Below are positions 1-8,819 of a stretch of 64,000 nt of DNA, in pieces; the stretch's first letter is position 1; each line of letters starts with the position of its first letter. The notes under the pieces are model-generated. The model was not told the DNA's origin and did not search any database. It worked only from the letters and a program-made list of their open reading frames with translations. Origin of the DNA: Coriobacteriaceae bacterium (GTDB lineage Bacteria > Actinomycetota > Coriobacteriia > Anaerosomatales > SLCP01). Location of the stretch: contig PWVH01000050.1 of the NCBI GenBank assembly GCA_003563465.1, positions 3,694 to 67,693 on the forward strand, given 5' to 3'. The position numbers and the translations under genes are program-made.

Positions 1-2609
1 GCACGGACGGCAAGTCGCCGAAGGTTTGCCAACTCCGCCTCTCGGCCGACCACTCGCCCGTCTAACCGAGCATCGAGCGCCTGCGCGAGTATAGCTGAGA
101 ACGCTGCCGAAGGTTCAAGCCCCATGGCGATCAGATCCTCACCACTGACCGATGGCTTGACCCGCGAGAGCACACGAACGAAGCGATCGACTCGCTTACG
201 GCTGAGTTCGTCACCGACAGCCCAAAGGTATATGAGCGCTTCGGCGGGAACGGGCTCCAGCAACCGGTACAGGCGGGAATCCCTCATCTTGCGCCTGTCT
301 TTGAGCCGCCTGCTCAGATGGCCTGCTCTCTCTGCCAGCTCCAGCGCGGGCTCGGAGTACTCTCTCCCGAAACGCATCCACTTCAGCCACTTGTCTGCAG
401 CCGAACGCCCTACGTCTGCAAGGAGGGGGGCCACGAGTGATACCCGGCGACGCGGGGTGCGCGTGAACGCATCGGCCAGTGTCCTGTACGCTCGCTCCGC
501 ACCGAAGAGCGATTCGATCACCCCGTGCGCGTCCGCTTCTTCGGGAAGTATCAGGCCGAGGACTCCGAGCTCCGCAAGACGCTCGAAGACAGCTGACGGA
601 GCATCCTCGTCGATTATGTCGAGCATTTCCTCGCGAATTCTTGCGCCACTCACTTCGTCGAGCATTCCCATCTCCACAGCGCGGTGTGCCAGCTCCTCGG
701 TCGCTCCATCCATGGAGAACCCGAACCTCAGCTCGAAACGAGCGGCGCGCAACACCCGGGTGGGGTCTTCGACGAAGGAAAGCGAGTGCAACACTCGCAA
801 AACGCCACGTTCCAAGTCCCGAAGGCCTCCGAACGGGTCTGCTATGGCTCCGAACGATTCCGGATTGACACTTGCAGCCATCGCGTTCACGGTAAAGTCT
901 CTCCGAAAGAGATCCTGTCGCAACGAGGAGCGTTCCACGGTCGGAAGTGCGCCTGGACGCGTGTAGTATTCCGTTCGAGCGCTGGTTATGTCCACGTGCA
1001 GTTCCTTCGAAAGCACGATCACTGCGGTTCCGAAACGCCGATGCACCTTCACGCGGGCGCCGAGGGGACCCGCGATCTGTTGAGCGAACTCGACACCGTC
1101 GCCCTCGATCACGATATCTATGTCGAGGTTGCGACGTCCGAGAAGCATGTCCCGCACGAAGCCGCCAACGGTATGTGCGCGCAGGCCATGTTCCTCGGCG
1201 AAGCGACCTATCTCGCGTAGTGCGTCATTGGCTTCGCCGGGCAGAAGTGACTCAACCGACGCAAGGAAGCGCTTCGTCGAACGAGCGCGAGCTTTCGGCA
1301 GACGCCGGTCGAGGTATTCGTCGCCGTGTTCGGCGCGCAGGAGATCCTTCCGGCTGACGATCCCGACGAGCTGGGCGTCCTCGATCACGGGAAGTCGTCC
1401 GATGCCGCGTGTAGCGAGCAGTCGCTCAACCGTTCCTAAATCGGTGTCCGGCTCGATAGTGACGACGTCTCGAGACATGAAACCACGAACTGGCGCGTGC
1501 GAAAGGCGATGTCGGGCAGCTTTGTCCACATCACGACGGGTCACGAGGCCGACTATGCGCTCGTCGTCGAGTACGGGAAGTCCTCCGTGTCCCCACTTCG
1601 ACATCAGCTCGCCGGCCTCGGCCATGGTTTGATTCGGGTCGATCGTGTGGACGGGAGCGGATGCGATGTCCCGGGCGCGAAGTGGCGGACGGACCACAGC
1701 CTCGAGGGCTTCTCTGATGCGCCCCAGTACGCCGTCGACGTCGGTGCCGCGAAAGGCAGCCGAGGCAGCTTGCGCGTGCCCTCCCCCGCCTATTCGACTC
1801 ATGACTTCGCCAACATCGAGCTCCTGCATGCGACTGCGGGCTACCACCTGCAGGCGATCCGGCATCCCCACGACGGCGATCGCAGCTCTATATCCCATGT
1901 CCTCTACGATGTAGTGTGTGAGCACGCTGGCCGAGTCCACGTATTCGTCAGCCTGCGCAACACCTATCGCGACCTCCTGTCCATGGATATCCCAGACCTC
2001 CAAAGAGCCGACTAGGTCGTCGAGGAGACGCCGCTGTTCGCTATCCAGAGTACGTGCAAGGAACTGGTTGAGAACTTCCATGTCGGCGCCTGCAGCCATC
2101 AGGTAGGCAACCGCCTCGGCATCGTAGGCGGTCGATCCGGGATAGGTGAGCGAACCGGTGTCCTCGTGAATGCCGAGAAGAAGAAGGGAGGCCTCTAGCG
2201 GTGCAAGAGCGATTCCTTGGCGATGGATCTCGTGAACAAGTATCGATGTTGTGGCGCCGACCTCCAGCGATCGGTCATCTATCCCGGTGAGGTCGCCCTC
2301 AGCGGGCGGATGATGATCGTAGACGATCACGTCGACATCTGACCTTTGGGTCACGGCCCCCAGCTCGCCTATGCGTCCCGGGTCGCGAGTGTCCACAATG
2401 ATCAGCCGCGTGATGGCCTCCAGGTCAAGTCCACGCAAGTCGACAAAGTCCAGGAAGTCCTCGTGTAAGTTGTGAAAGGCCCTCACGTTACTGTTCTGGG
2501 TGCCTAAGAACACCCCTTTCGCACCGGGAAAGAGCTTGGTAGCAGCCACCGTGGCGGCGTACGCATCGAAGTCAGGGTTTGCATGGCCGACTACGACATC
2601 CACTACCAT
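1..2609 (-). CDS. cca: DHH-CBS-CBS tRNA nucleotidyltransferase (CCA-adding type), 3' end outside window
   Basis: Reading leftward from the ATG at 2609 the frame stays open for 869 codons to the window edge, so the C-terminus is missing. Residues 1 to about 300 form a DHH/DHHA1 phosphoesterase unit (HANPDFDAYA at 9-18, YDHHPP at 97-102, GGGGHAQAA at 274-282). Two CBS domains follow (about 314-425), then a class II poly(A) polymerase/CCA-type nucleotidyltransferase head from about 478 (VGGFVRDMLLG, then LDIDIV with the two catalytic aspartates near 496 and 498, RRDFTVNA near 569, EDPTRVLRAARF near 614). The family adds or repairs the CCA end of tRNA; this four-part architecture is known from Thermotoga-type enzymes. 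Whether it adds CCA, CC or A only cannot be read from the sequence. The start overlaps the stop of deoA by one base (TGATG), so the two are translationally coupled. The three tRNA genes in this window encode CCA, so repair is a likely main role. Confidence 0.92.
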   Translation of the reverse strand, partial: MVVDVVVGHANPDFDAYAATVAATKLFPGAKGVFLGTQNSNVRAFHNLHEDFLDFVDLRGLDLEAITRLIIVDTRDPGRIGELGAVTQRSDVDVIVYDHHPPAEGDLTGIDDRSLEVGATTSILVHEIHRQGIALAPLEASLLLLGIHEDTGSLTYPGSTAYDAEAVAYLMAAGADMEVLNQFLARTLDSEQRRLLDDLVGSLEVWDIHGQEVAIGVAQADEYVDSASVLTHYIVEDMGYRAAIAVVGMPDRLQVVARSRMQELDVGEVMSRIGGGGHAQAASAAFRGTDVDGVLGRIREALEAVVRPPLRARDIASAPVHTIDPNQTMAEAGELMSKWGHGGLPVLDDERIVGLVTRRDVDKAARHRLSHAPVRGFMSRDVVTIEPDTDLGTVERLLATRGIGRLPVIEDAQLVGIVSRKDLLRAEHGDEYLDRRLPKARARSTKRFLASVESLLPGEANDALREIGRFAEEHGLRAHTVGGFVRDMLLGRRNLDIDIVIEGDGVEFAQQIAGPLGARVKVHRRFGTAVIVLSKELHVDITSARTEYYTRPGALPTVERSSLRQDLFRRDFTVNAMAASVNPESFGAIADPFGGLRDLERGVLRVLHSLSFVEDPTRVLRAARFELRFGFSMDGATEELAHRAVEMGMLDEVSGARIREEMLDIIDEDAPSAVFERLAELGVLGLILPEEADAHGVIESLFGAERAYRTLADAFTRTPRRRVSLVAPLLADVGRSAADKWLKWMRFGREYSEPALELAERAGHLSRRLKDRRKMRDSRLYRLLEPVPAEALIYLWAVGDELSRKRVDRFVRVLSRVKPSVSGEDLIAMGLEPSAAFSAILAQALDARLDGRVVGREAELANLRRLAVR

Positions 2610-3910
2610 CACACCTCGTAGAAGAGCGGCGGAGGTTCCACTCGAGCCTTGCCTATGGACACGGACGAACGCAAGCGCTCCTCGCCGGCGGCCAGAAGGC
2701 TTTCGCTACTAGAGTAAGCCGTGGCCACAATATCGCCGAGGGCAAGCTCGTCGCCGATGCGTACATGAAGGACAAGACCGGCTCCAGGATCTACGGTGTC
2801 ATCCTTGGTTGCACGACCAGCGCCGAGAAGCATAGCAGCCCTTCCGATGCCCTCGGCATCCATAGCTGTTACGTAGCCCTTCTCGCTGGTCAACACCTCG
2901 CGCGAGTATGTGGCTCGAGGCAGCAGAGAGGGATTCTCGGCGACCTTAGGATCGCCACCCTGTGCCATCACCCATCGTTCGAATCGCTCAAGAGCTGCAC
3001 CAGTCGAGATCGCCCGCTCGGCAATGTGGAGCCCATCGTCTTCGTCCGAGACGACTTCACCCAGGACCAGCATCTTCGCGGAGATACCCAGACAGAAATC
3101 CGATAACATCTTGGATCCCTCGCCTTGCAGCGCACGTATAGCCTCGGCAACCTCTAGCGCGTTGCCGACGGCCATGCCGAGAGGTTGGTTCATGTCACTC
3201 GTGACGCAACTGACTCTCTTACCCAAGACATCTCCGACCCTTACGAGCTCGGAGGCGAGGTGGCGAGCCTGGTCATGCGTCTTCATGAAGGCCCCGGTGC
3301 CGGCTTTCACGTCCAATAGAATCGCGTCAGCCCCTCCAGCTATCTTCTTGCTCATTATCGAGCCGACGATGAGCGGCACGCTGGGCACCGTGGCAGTGGA
3401 ATCACGCAGGGCGTAGAGCTTCTTGTCGGCAGGGTCGATGTCGGGCGACTGAGCTATCACTGCGATGCCGATATCCTTCACCTGTTGGACGAAGCGCGCC
3501 GCGGGCAACTCTACCTGCATTCCAGGGATTGCTTCGAGCTTGTCGAGCGTCCCACCGGTGTGGCCAAGACCGCGGCCGCTCATCTTGGCGACAGCAACGC
3601 CGCACGAAGCGACGAGCGGGGCGACGATCAGGGTAGTTGTGTCTGCGACCCCGCCAGTCGAATGCTTGTCAAGCTTGACTCCCGATATTCCCGAAAGGTC
3701 GATCACGCGTCCCGATCGCACCATCGCATCCGTCAGCCATACGGTCTCGTCCGGCCCGAGACCTTTCAGGTATGCAGCCATAAGCCAAGCGGCCATCTGG
3801 TAGTCGGGCATCTCGCCTTCTGTGTAGCCAAGTACCAACCGATCGATGTCCTCAGCGCTATGGCTCCCACCGTCACGCTTTGTCTCTATGAGTTCCTCGA
3901 AGGTCTTCAT
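2609..3910 (-). CDS. deoA: pyrimidine-nucleoside / thymidine phosphorylase
   Basis: A 433-residue protein of normal family length. It carries the phosphate and nucleoside-binding signature KLDKHSTGGVAD at about 79-90 and the glycine-rich MSGRGLGHTGGTLDKLEAIPG region near 114. The enzyme cleaves thymidine, deoxyuridine or uridine with phosphate to the free base and (deoxy)ribose 1-phosphate. Sequence alone does not separate thymidine-specific DeoA from the broader Pdp of Gram-positives. The start ATG overlaps the deoB stop by four bases, so DeoB, which isomerises the sugar phosphate product, is made from the same message. The third pathway enzyme, DeoC, is at 41.8 kb. Confidence 0.93.
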   Translation of the reverse strand: MKTFEELIETKRDGGSHSAEDIDRLVLGYTEGEMPDYQMAAWLMAAYLKGLGPDETVWLTDAMVRSGRVIDLSGISGVKLDKHSTGGVADTTTLIVAPLVASCGVAVAKMSGRGLGHTGGTLDKLEAIPGMQVELPAARFVQQVKDIGIAVIAQSPDIDPADKKLYALRDSTATVPSVPLIVGSIMSKKIAGGADAILLDVKAGTGAFMKTHDQARHLASELVRVGDVLGKRVSCVTSDMNQPLGMAVGNALEVAEAIRALQGEGSKMLSDFCLGISAKMLVLGEVVSDEDDGLHIAERAISTGAALERFERWVMAQGGDPKVAENPSLLPRATYSREVLTSEKGYVTAMDAEGIGRAAMLLGAGRATKDDTVDPGAGLVLHVRIGDELALGDIVATAYSSSESLLAAGEERLRSSVSIGKARVEPPPLFYEV

Positions 3911-5103
3911 GCACTCACTACCTCGGCGAGAAAGGATGTTCCTCGCCCACAGCGGCCTGCGATGCCGTAGAAGTCGAGAACGGTTTCTCCAATGTCCGCG
4001 AAAGTCTCGCGCGTACCCAAGTCAACGCCTCTGTCGACGCCCTTAGAGTATGCGAGGAGAGGGGTGTACTCGCGGGAGTGGTCTGTTGAGGGTGTCGTCG
4101 GATCGCAACCATGGTCGGCAGTGATCACGAGTAGATCACCTTCGATCATGACGTCGAGCAGCTCCGGAATTCGGGAGTCCACCGCTTCTAGCCCTCGCGC
4201 ATAACCTTCTGCGTCGTTACGGTGCCCCCATATCATGTCGAAGTCCACGAGGTTGCAGAAGACGAATCCCGACTCCTCGCTGGCAACACGCTCCACGAGC
4301 TTCGAAAACCCATCCATGTTGTCCGTGACATGTGGAGATTCACACACATTCTGCCAGGCGAAGATCTCACCTATCTTGCCTACTCCATACGTAAGAATCC
4401 CAGCCTCGGCAAGACGATCCAGCACGGTCGGCTCGAAAGGTGCCACGGCGAAATCGCGACGGCGATGGGTGCGAACGTAGCGGCCATCCGAATCCGGGCC
4501 CACGAACGGCCTGGCGATCACCCTGGCCACTGCGTGATCCCCATGCAAGATCTCACGAACGGCAGCGCAGATCTCGTAGAGGCGCTCTACCGGAACAACC
4601 CTCTCGTGAGTGGCAATTTGAAAGACGCTGTCGGCGCTCGTGTATACGATGGGCTTGCCGGTGGAGACATGCTCGTCTCCGAGTTCCTGAATGATCTCGG
4701 TACCGCTGGCCGGACGATTCCCGAGCCACCCCAGCCCCGTCACGCGCTTGAATTCGGACATGACGTCTTCAGGGAAGCCGTGCGGGTATGTGGGAAACGG
4801 GCGATTGAGATGCAGACCCATCATCTCCCAATGACCAGTGGTCGTGTCCTTGCCTGGAGAGGCCTCGTGGTTCCGGCCCCAAGAAGCTTTCGGCTTTGAC
4901 ACCGGTCCTACACCGAGGATATCGATGATGCTACCCAGTCCCATGGCTTGAAGATTCGGTAGGGAAAGTCCTCCGACCGCCAAGGCCGTATTGGCGATAG
5001 TGTTACTGCCTTCATCACCGTAAGCAGCTGCATCGGGCATCTGGCCGACTCCGACACTGTCGAGCACGAGCACGATCGCACGCGGCTCGCGATCCAACCT
5101 CAC
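3907..5103 (-). CDS. deoB: phosphopentomutase
   Basis: Interconverts (deoxy)ribose 1-phosphate and 5-phosphate in nucleoside catabolism. It is a member of the alkaline-phosphatase superfamily. Visible motifs are the N-terminal metal-binding DSVGVGQMPDA, the DTTTGHWEMMG loop with the phosphorylated threonine, and C-terminal ITADHGCDPTTPSTDHSRE with metal ligands. The frame is open upstream to 5241, but that part overlaps the upstream membrane-protein gene and looks non-coding. A GTG at 5103 preceded by GGGGGGTGAT, close to the Shine-Dalgarno complement, gives 398 residues, the usual DeoB length, so I place the start there. It is coupled to deoA by a four-base overlap. Confidence 0.93.
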   Translation of the reverse strand: MRLDREPRAIVLVLDSVGVGQMPDAAAYGDEGSNTIANTALAVGGLSLPNLQAMGLGSIIDILGVGPVSKPKASWGRNHEASPGKDTTTGHWEMMGLHLNRPFPTYPHGFPEDVMSEFKRVTGLGWLGNRPASGTEIIQELGDEHVSTGKPIVYTSADSVFQIATHERVVPVERLYEICAAVREILHGDHAVARVIARPFVGPDSDGRYVRTHRRRDFAVAPFEPTVLDRLAEAGILTYGVGKIGEIFAWQNVCESPHVTDNMDGFSKLVERVASEESGFVFCNLVDFDMIWGHRNDAEGYARGLEAVDSRIPELLDVMIEGDLLVITADHGCDPTTPSTDHSREYTPLLAYSKGVDRGVDLGTRETFADIGETVLDFYGIAGRCGRGTSFLAEVVSA

Positions 5104-5164
5104 ATCACCCCCCGAGCCAGTTCGTGTAGGCTCGTCAGACCTGATCTCTGATCGTCGCGCATGA

Positions 5165-5452
5165 CTAGGCCCTAGACCTCGCCACGCTGAGAGCCCACTC
5201 GAAGAGCAGGAGAAGGACCACTGTGACAGCAGCGTCGACATCGAACACGCCGCCGTAAGGTGTCCTTACAACCGGAAGTCCGAAGGGAGGCACGAGCAAG
5301 TCGGTCACGCGTATGAGTGCGTCGCCGAACGTTGTAGCGGCAATGGCTCCAAAGAACTCCACTACCAAGCGACCCGTGACTGCTATCGCAACCACAAAGA
5401 GAACGTTCATCACGATCGTCAAAAGGAGACGTAGCGAACTCGAGCCGCTCAT
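5165..5452 (-). CDS. small YggT-like membrane protein
   Basis: About 95 residues with two hydrophobic stretches (roughly 8-35 and 70-90) separated by a loop containing TDLLVPPFGLP and YGGVFDVDAA. This layout resembles the YggT family, small inner-membrane proteins of unclear function linked to cell division or osmotic tolerance. The frame opens at 5518, but ATG 5452 has an upstream GGAG at good spacing and places the first membrane segment near the N-terminus, so I prefer it. It precedes deoB by about 60 bases and may be co-transcribed. Family assignment is tentative. Confidence 0.6.
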   Translation of the reverse strand: MSGSSSLRLLLTIVMNVLFVVAIAVTGRLVVEFFGAIAATTFGDALIRVTDLLVPPFGLPVVRTPYGGVFDVDAAVTVVLLLLFEWALSVARSRA

Positions 5453-5531
5453 GATGAACTCCGTTCTCTTGTTCGGTTCTTGAGACGGATTATGGGGCGA
5501 AGAAGAGATGAGCGCCACCGTGCGGCCGTGG

Positions 5532-5786
5532 CTAGCGCAGGGAATCAGAGATGATTCGTCCTATCATCATCTGGGCGACCTCATGTGAAGTCGGTGGGGC
5601 GACCGCCAGCCTGGCCCTTGCCGCCTCGACACGCTCCTGACGGCACTCGGGCATGCTGTCGAGGGTCTGCCGGACGCGGTCGATCAGCTCAGCGGACACT
5701 TCACAAGGACCTTTGTTTTGGCACAAGGTGTTGTCGTACTGCAGGAAACGCAAGGCGATGCGGACCTGCTCTTCTGAGATCATCAT
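5532..5786 (-). CDS. FlgM-like small protein (putative anti-sigma factor)
   Basis: 84 residues, soluble and charged. The C-terminal half (RQERVEAARARLA then SHEVAQMMIGRIISD) resembles the sigma-28-binding helices of FlgM, which holds flagellar sigma factor FliA until hook completion. The N-terminal part has two cysteines (CQNKGPC) that typical FlgM proteins lack. No flagellar gene is nearby; it follows nuoN after 94 bases and precedes the deo operon. Two ATG codons in tandem open the frame and no strong Shine-Dalgarno is visible. It could instead be an unrelated helical protein. Confidence 0.45.
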   Translation of the reverse strand: MMISEEQVRIALRFLQYDNTLCQNKGPCEVSAELIDRVRQTLDSMPECRQERVEAARARLAVAPPTSHEVAQMMIGRIISDSLR

Positions 5787-5880
5787 GTTGTGGAAGATAT
5801 CGGCGGGATTCGCAACGCACTTGACACTTCACAGCCGATCGCGGCATGGCACTCTCTCAAGACATCGCCTGCGCGAAGGA

Positions 5881-7377
5881 CTACCCGAAGGTGAAGAAAC
5901 GCATCAGCCCTTCGATGCCGGCGATCAGCGGTACGATTCCGACTCCGAGCAGTACCGCCGCGCAGAGCACGACGGCAATCTCGGGCCCCCTCCCCGACTC
6001 CTCAGGCCCCGAAATGTCAGCCATATCTCTGTCGGGCGGCGAAGACCCTGGCACCTCCGCTTCTGCGAAAGACTCTTCGGGCTCGTCGAAATAGAGTGAC
6101 TTCAGTACCGATCCGTAGTATCCGAAAGAGATTACTGACGCAAGCACACCTATCAAGGCCAACCACCAATGCCCGACGGCAACCGCACTTCCGAAGACCA
6201 GGAACTTGCCCCAGAAGCCTGCGGTGAGCGGCATGCCCACGAGGGAGAACATCGCCACTGCAAGGGCCGCGGAGAGCCAACGTCGCTCTTGTCCGAGCCC
6301 CGCCAGACCGGCGATGCTGCCATCCCACCGGGGCCGTGCCGAACGAACCGCGGCGGCTGCGAGAAACGATGCCGACCCGGCAACGGCATAAGCGGAGACG
6401 AGCACCGCAGCCGGAGTCATGGCCACGCTGCCGACGGAAAGCGCGACGAGAGCGTATCCGACCTGTGCGACTCCCGCATAAGCCAGCATACGTGTGTAGG
6501 AGAACTGGGTCAGCCCACCGAGGGAACCGAACACCATAGATGCTACCGCTATAGCGCCAAAGACCCAGAGCAAGTACTCGGATGCGACGTTAGCGAACAC
6601 AGCTCGCGTGTATAGCGTCATCATCGCAACGATCGCCGCGATCTTGGGCAATCCGGCCAGCATAGCTGAGGCATACGGGGGTGCCGTTTCGAATGCGTCG
6701 AGCGCCCACGAGTGGAAGGGAAACGCACCAAGCTTGTAGGCGAGCGCGACGCCGATGAGCACGAAAGCGGTCGTTACCGGTGGACCTGGGGAGCTCACCA
6801 TAAGAGTGCGGATCCATACATAAGACGTCGTGTTGCCGTGCAGGCCGAAGACGATCGCCAGGCCCAGTACGAACAGACCGGTCGCGACGGCACCTTGTAT
6901 GAAATACTTGATCGCCGCCTCTGTGGCAGAAGCGGTTCGGGCGGACCACACGAGGGCATACGCGCAAAGAGCCATCGCTTCGAGTGCTATCAGCAAGACA
7001 AGAATGTCTGCAGCGGCGACGATTGTAGCCGCAGAAGCGATGACCACGGCACTCAGAGCAGCCAGTCCACCGCCGTGATCAGCACGAACCAACCTCGGCC
7101 ACGACGCGGCCAGCATCAGCGCACCGAGTCCGCAGATGACGGAAACGGTACCTGAGAATCCCCCTCCGGACAGCGCCACATCTCCAGTGAGCGCCGTGGG
7201 TCGTCCGACTGCCGCGGCTCCTAGGACACACGCCAAAGCAGCGCCGGCTACCGCCGCAACTACGGCATGGTGACGACGCTCGAAGGCATCCAACGCAATC
7301 GCGACGGCAGCGCCCGTGATGCAGGCGATCTGGGGCGCAAAGGCACTGAGTATAGTGACTTCGGCCACGTCAGACAC
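5881..7377 (-). CDS. nuoN: NADH-quinone oxidoreductase subunit N
   Basis: 498 residues, almost entirely transmembrane helices, of the antiporter-like (Mrp-type) family shared by NuoL, NuoM and NuoN. It should be one of the proton-pumping subunits of the complex I membrane arm. The conserved core is visible around YFIQGAVATGLFVLGLA and KLGAFPFHSWALDAFE (the lysine and the broken-helix region). It is the last gene of the nuo operon and overlaps nuoM by eight bases. A charged, proline-rich C-terminal stretch follows the final helices. Confidence 0.95.
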   Translation of the reverse strand: MSDVAEVTILSAFAPQIACITGAAVAIALDAFERRHHAVVAAVAGAALACVLGAAAVGRPTALTGDVALSGGGFSGTVSVICGLGALMLAASWPRLVRADHGGGLAALSAVVIASAATIVAAADILVLLIALEAMALCAYALVWSARTASATEAAIKYFIQGAVATGLFVLGLAIVFGLHGNTTSYVWIRTLMVSSPGPPVTTAFVLIGVALAYKLGAFPFHSWALDAFETAPPYASAMLAGLPKIAAIVAMMTLYTRAVFANVASEYLLWVFGAIAVASMVFGSLGGLTQFSYTRMLAYAGVAQVGYALVALSVGSVAMTPAAVLVSAYAVAGSASFLAAAAVRSARPRWDGSIAGLAGLGQERRWLSAALAVAMFSLVGMPLTAGFWGKFLVFGSAVAVGHWWLALIGVLASVISFGYYGSVLKSLYFDEPEESFAEAEVPGSSPPDRDMADISGPEESGRGPEIAVVLCAAVLLGVGIVPLIAGIEGLMRFFTFG

Positions 7378-8818
7378 CTCCTGCGATCAACTCGGCAAGT
7401 GTCGCGAACGCGTCTCCTGACATGTTGAGCACGATCGCCGGACACACGCCCAAGACGACGATGGCTGCAACAAGCAGCATCACCGGCACTAGATCGCCAG
7501 CATCCAGGTCGCGAAGGGCTCTCCACTCCTCGGCTGGTGGACCGTGCACGACCTCCCGGACAGCGCGCAGGTTGTAGGCTGCGGCGATCACCACCCCGAT
7601 CATCGCGGGAATCATCGGCCACGACCATGCACCGAACGCCTCGATCACGGAAAGGAACTCCCCGGGGAAACCGGACAGCCCAGGTAGACCCAGGCTCGCA
7701 AGCGCTCCGAAGGTCAACGCCGAGCCCCAGCGTGGAGTGACGACACCCAGTCCTGCGAAACGTGAGATCTCACGAGTGTGCGTGCGCACGTACAGTTGCC
7801 CCACCAAGAGGAAGAGCAGCGGAGCGACCAGGCCGTGGCTCACCATAACTAGCATCGCTCCAGCAATTCCACGCTCCGTGCCCGCCGAGATCGCAAGAAG
7901 AACGAAGCCCATGTGCGATACGCTCGACAGCGCCACGAGCCGCTTCAAGTCGCTTTGCACGAGAGCTAGCGCCGCTCCGTAGATGATTCCGACAATCCCC
8001 AGGACTGCGAAGACGATCCCTGCATGCGCAAAACTCCCTGGCGAAATCGGCAGTGCCAGGCGAAGCAGTCCATATCCGCCCATCTTCAGAAGCACACCAG
8101 CTAACAGGATTGAGCCTGCAGTGGGAGCCTCGACGTGCGCGTCGGGTAGCCACGTGTGGACAGGAAAAGCGGGAAGTTTGACAAGCATGCCGATAGCGAT
8201 CAGCCAGAATACGAGCGAGGGCTGTGCCAACGCCGTACGGCCCGAGACGAGCATGGAGATGTCGGTCTGCCCGATGCCGAAGACGGCCATGAGTATGCCG
8301 ACCAGCATAAACGCGCTGCCTGCGAAGGTGTAGATGAAGAACTTCATCGCTGCATGACGACGGTTCTCATGTCCCCAGATACCGATCAAGAAGTACATCG
8401 GGATGAGAACAGCTTCCCAGAACACGTACAGAAGAACGACATCGGCGGCCAGGAATACCCCGGTCACCGAAGCTTGAAGTCCGAGCAGAAGCGCATGATG
8501 CACGCTGGACCGATTATGTTCCCCCCAAGATGCGAGGACCGCTACCAGCCCGGTTAAGGCGGTCAGTGCAAGCAGCGGTGCGGATAGACCGTCGATTCGC
8601 AAGTCCCAGAAAGGCACCGTATCGCGTGCTACCCGCCAACCTTCAAGCGCTACACCACTGAAGATGCCCTCAGCGGCCAAGAACGCAAGAACTCCAGCGG
8701 AAGCGATAGTGGCACCCAGAGACGCAAGCCTGGAAGCCCGTGCCGACAGGCGGCCGACGCCAACGCACAAGGCAGCGCCTACAAGGGGTACCAGAATCAG
8801 GAGTTCTACAGCGAACAT
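7370..8818 (-). CDS. nuoM: NADH-quinone oxidoreductase subunit M
   Basis: 482 residues, about 14 transmembrane helices, antiporter-like subunit of the complex I membrane arm. Diagnostic stretches are FWEAVLIPMYFLIGIWG with the key glutamate of helix 5, KLPAFPVHTWLPDAHVEAPT, and SSVSHMGFVLLAI. It starts directly after the nuoL stop and runs into nuoN with a short overlap, the usual L-M-N order. Confidence 0.96.
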   Translation of the reverse strand: MFAVELLILVPLVGAALCVGVGRLSARASRLASLGATIASAGVLAFLAAEGIFSGVALEGWRVARDTVPFWDLRIDGLSAPLLALTALTGLVAVLASWGEHNRSSVHHALLLGLQASVTGVFLAADVVLLYVFWEAVLIPMYFLIGIWGHENRRHAAMKFFIYTFAGSAFMLVGILMAVFGIGQTDISMLVSGRTALAQPSLVFWLIAIGMLVKLPAFPVHTWLPDAHVEAPTAGSILLAGVLLKMGGYGLLRLALPISPGSFAHAGIVFAVLGIVGIIYGAALALVQSDLKRLVALSSVSHMGFVLLAISAGTERGIAGAMLVMVSHGLVAPLLFLLVGQLYVRTHTREISRFAGLGVVTPRWGSALTFGALASLGLPGLSGFPGEFLSVIEAFGAWSWPMIPAMIGVVIAAAYNLRAVREVVHGPPAEEWRALRDLDAGDLVPVMLLVAAIVVLGVCPAIVLNMSGDAFATLAELIAGGV

Positions 8819-8819
8819 G

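Noticed and set aside
124..966. Long plus-strand frame opposite the tRNA nucleotidyltransferase
   Set aside because: Arg/Ser-rich translation with no family match; it is the antisense shadow of a gene with clear DHH, CBS and nucleotidyltransferase motifs.
5103..5241. Extended start of deoB
   Set aside because: It overlaps the YggT-like gene and the added residues lack phosphopentomutase similarity; GTG 5103 has a good ribosome-binding site.
5797..5804. GCCGATAT, resembling a sigma-28 -10 element (GCCGATAA), before the FlgM-like gene
   Set aside because: The -35 side is poor (CAAG for TAAA) and the box is only about ten bases from the start codon, leaving no leader.
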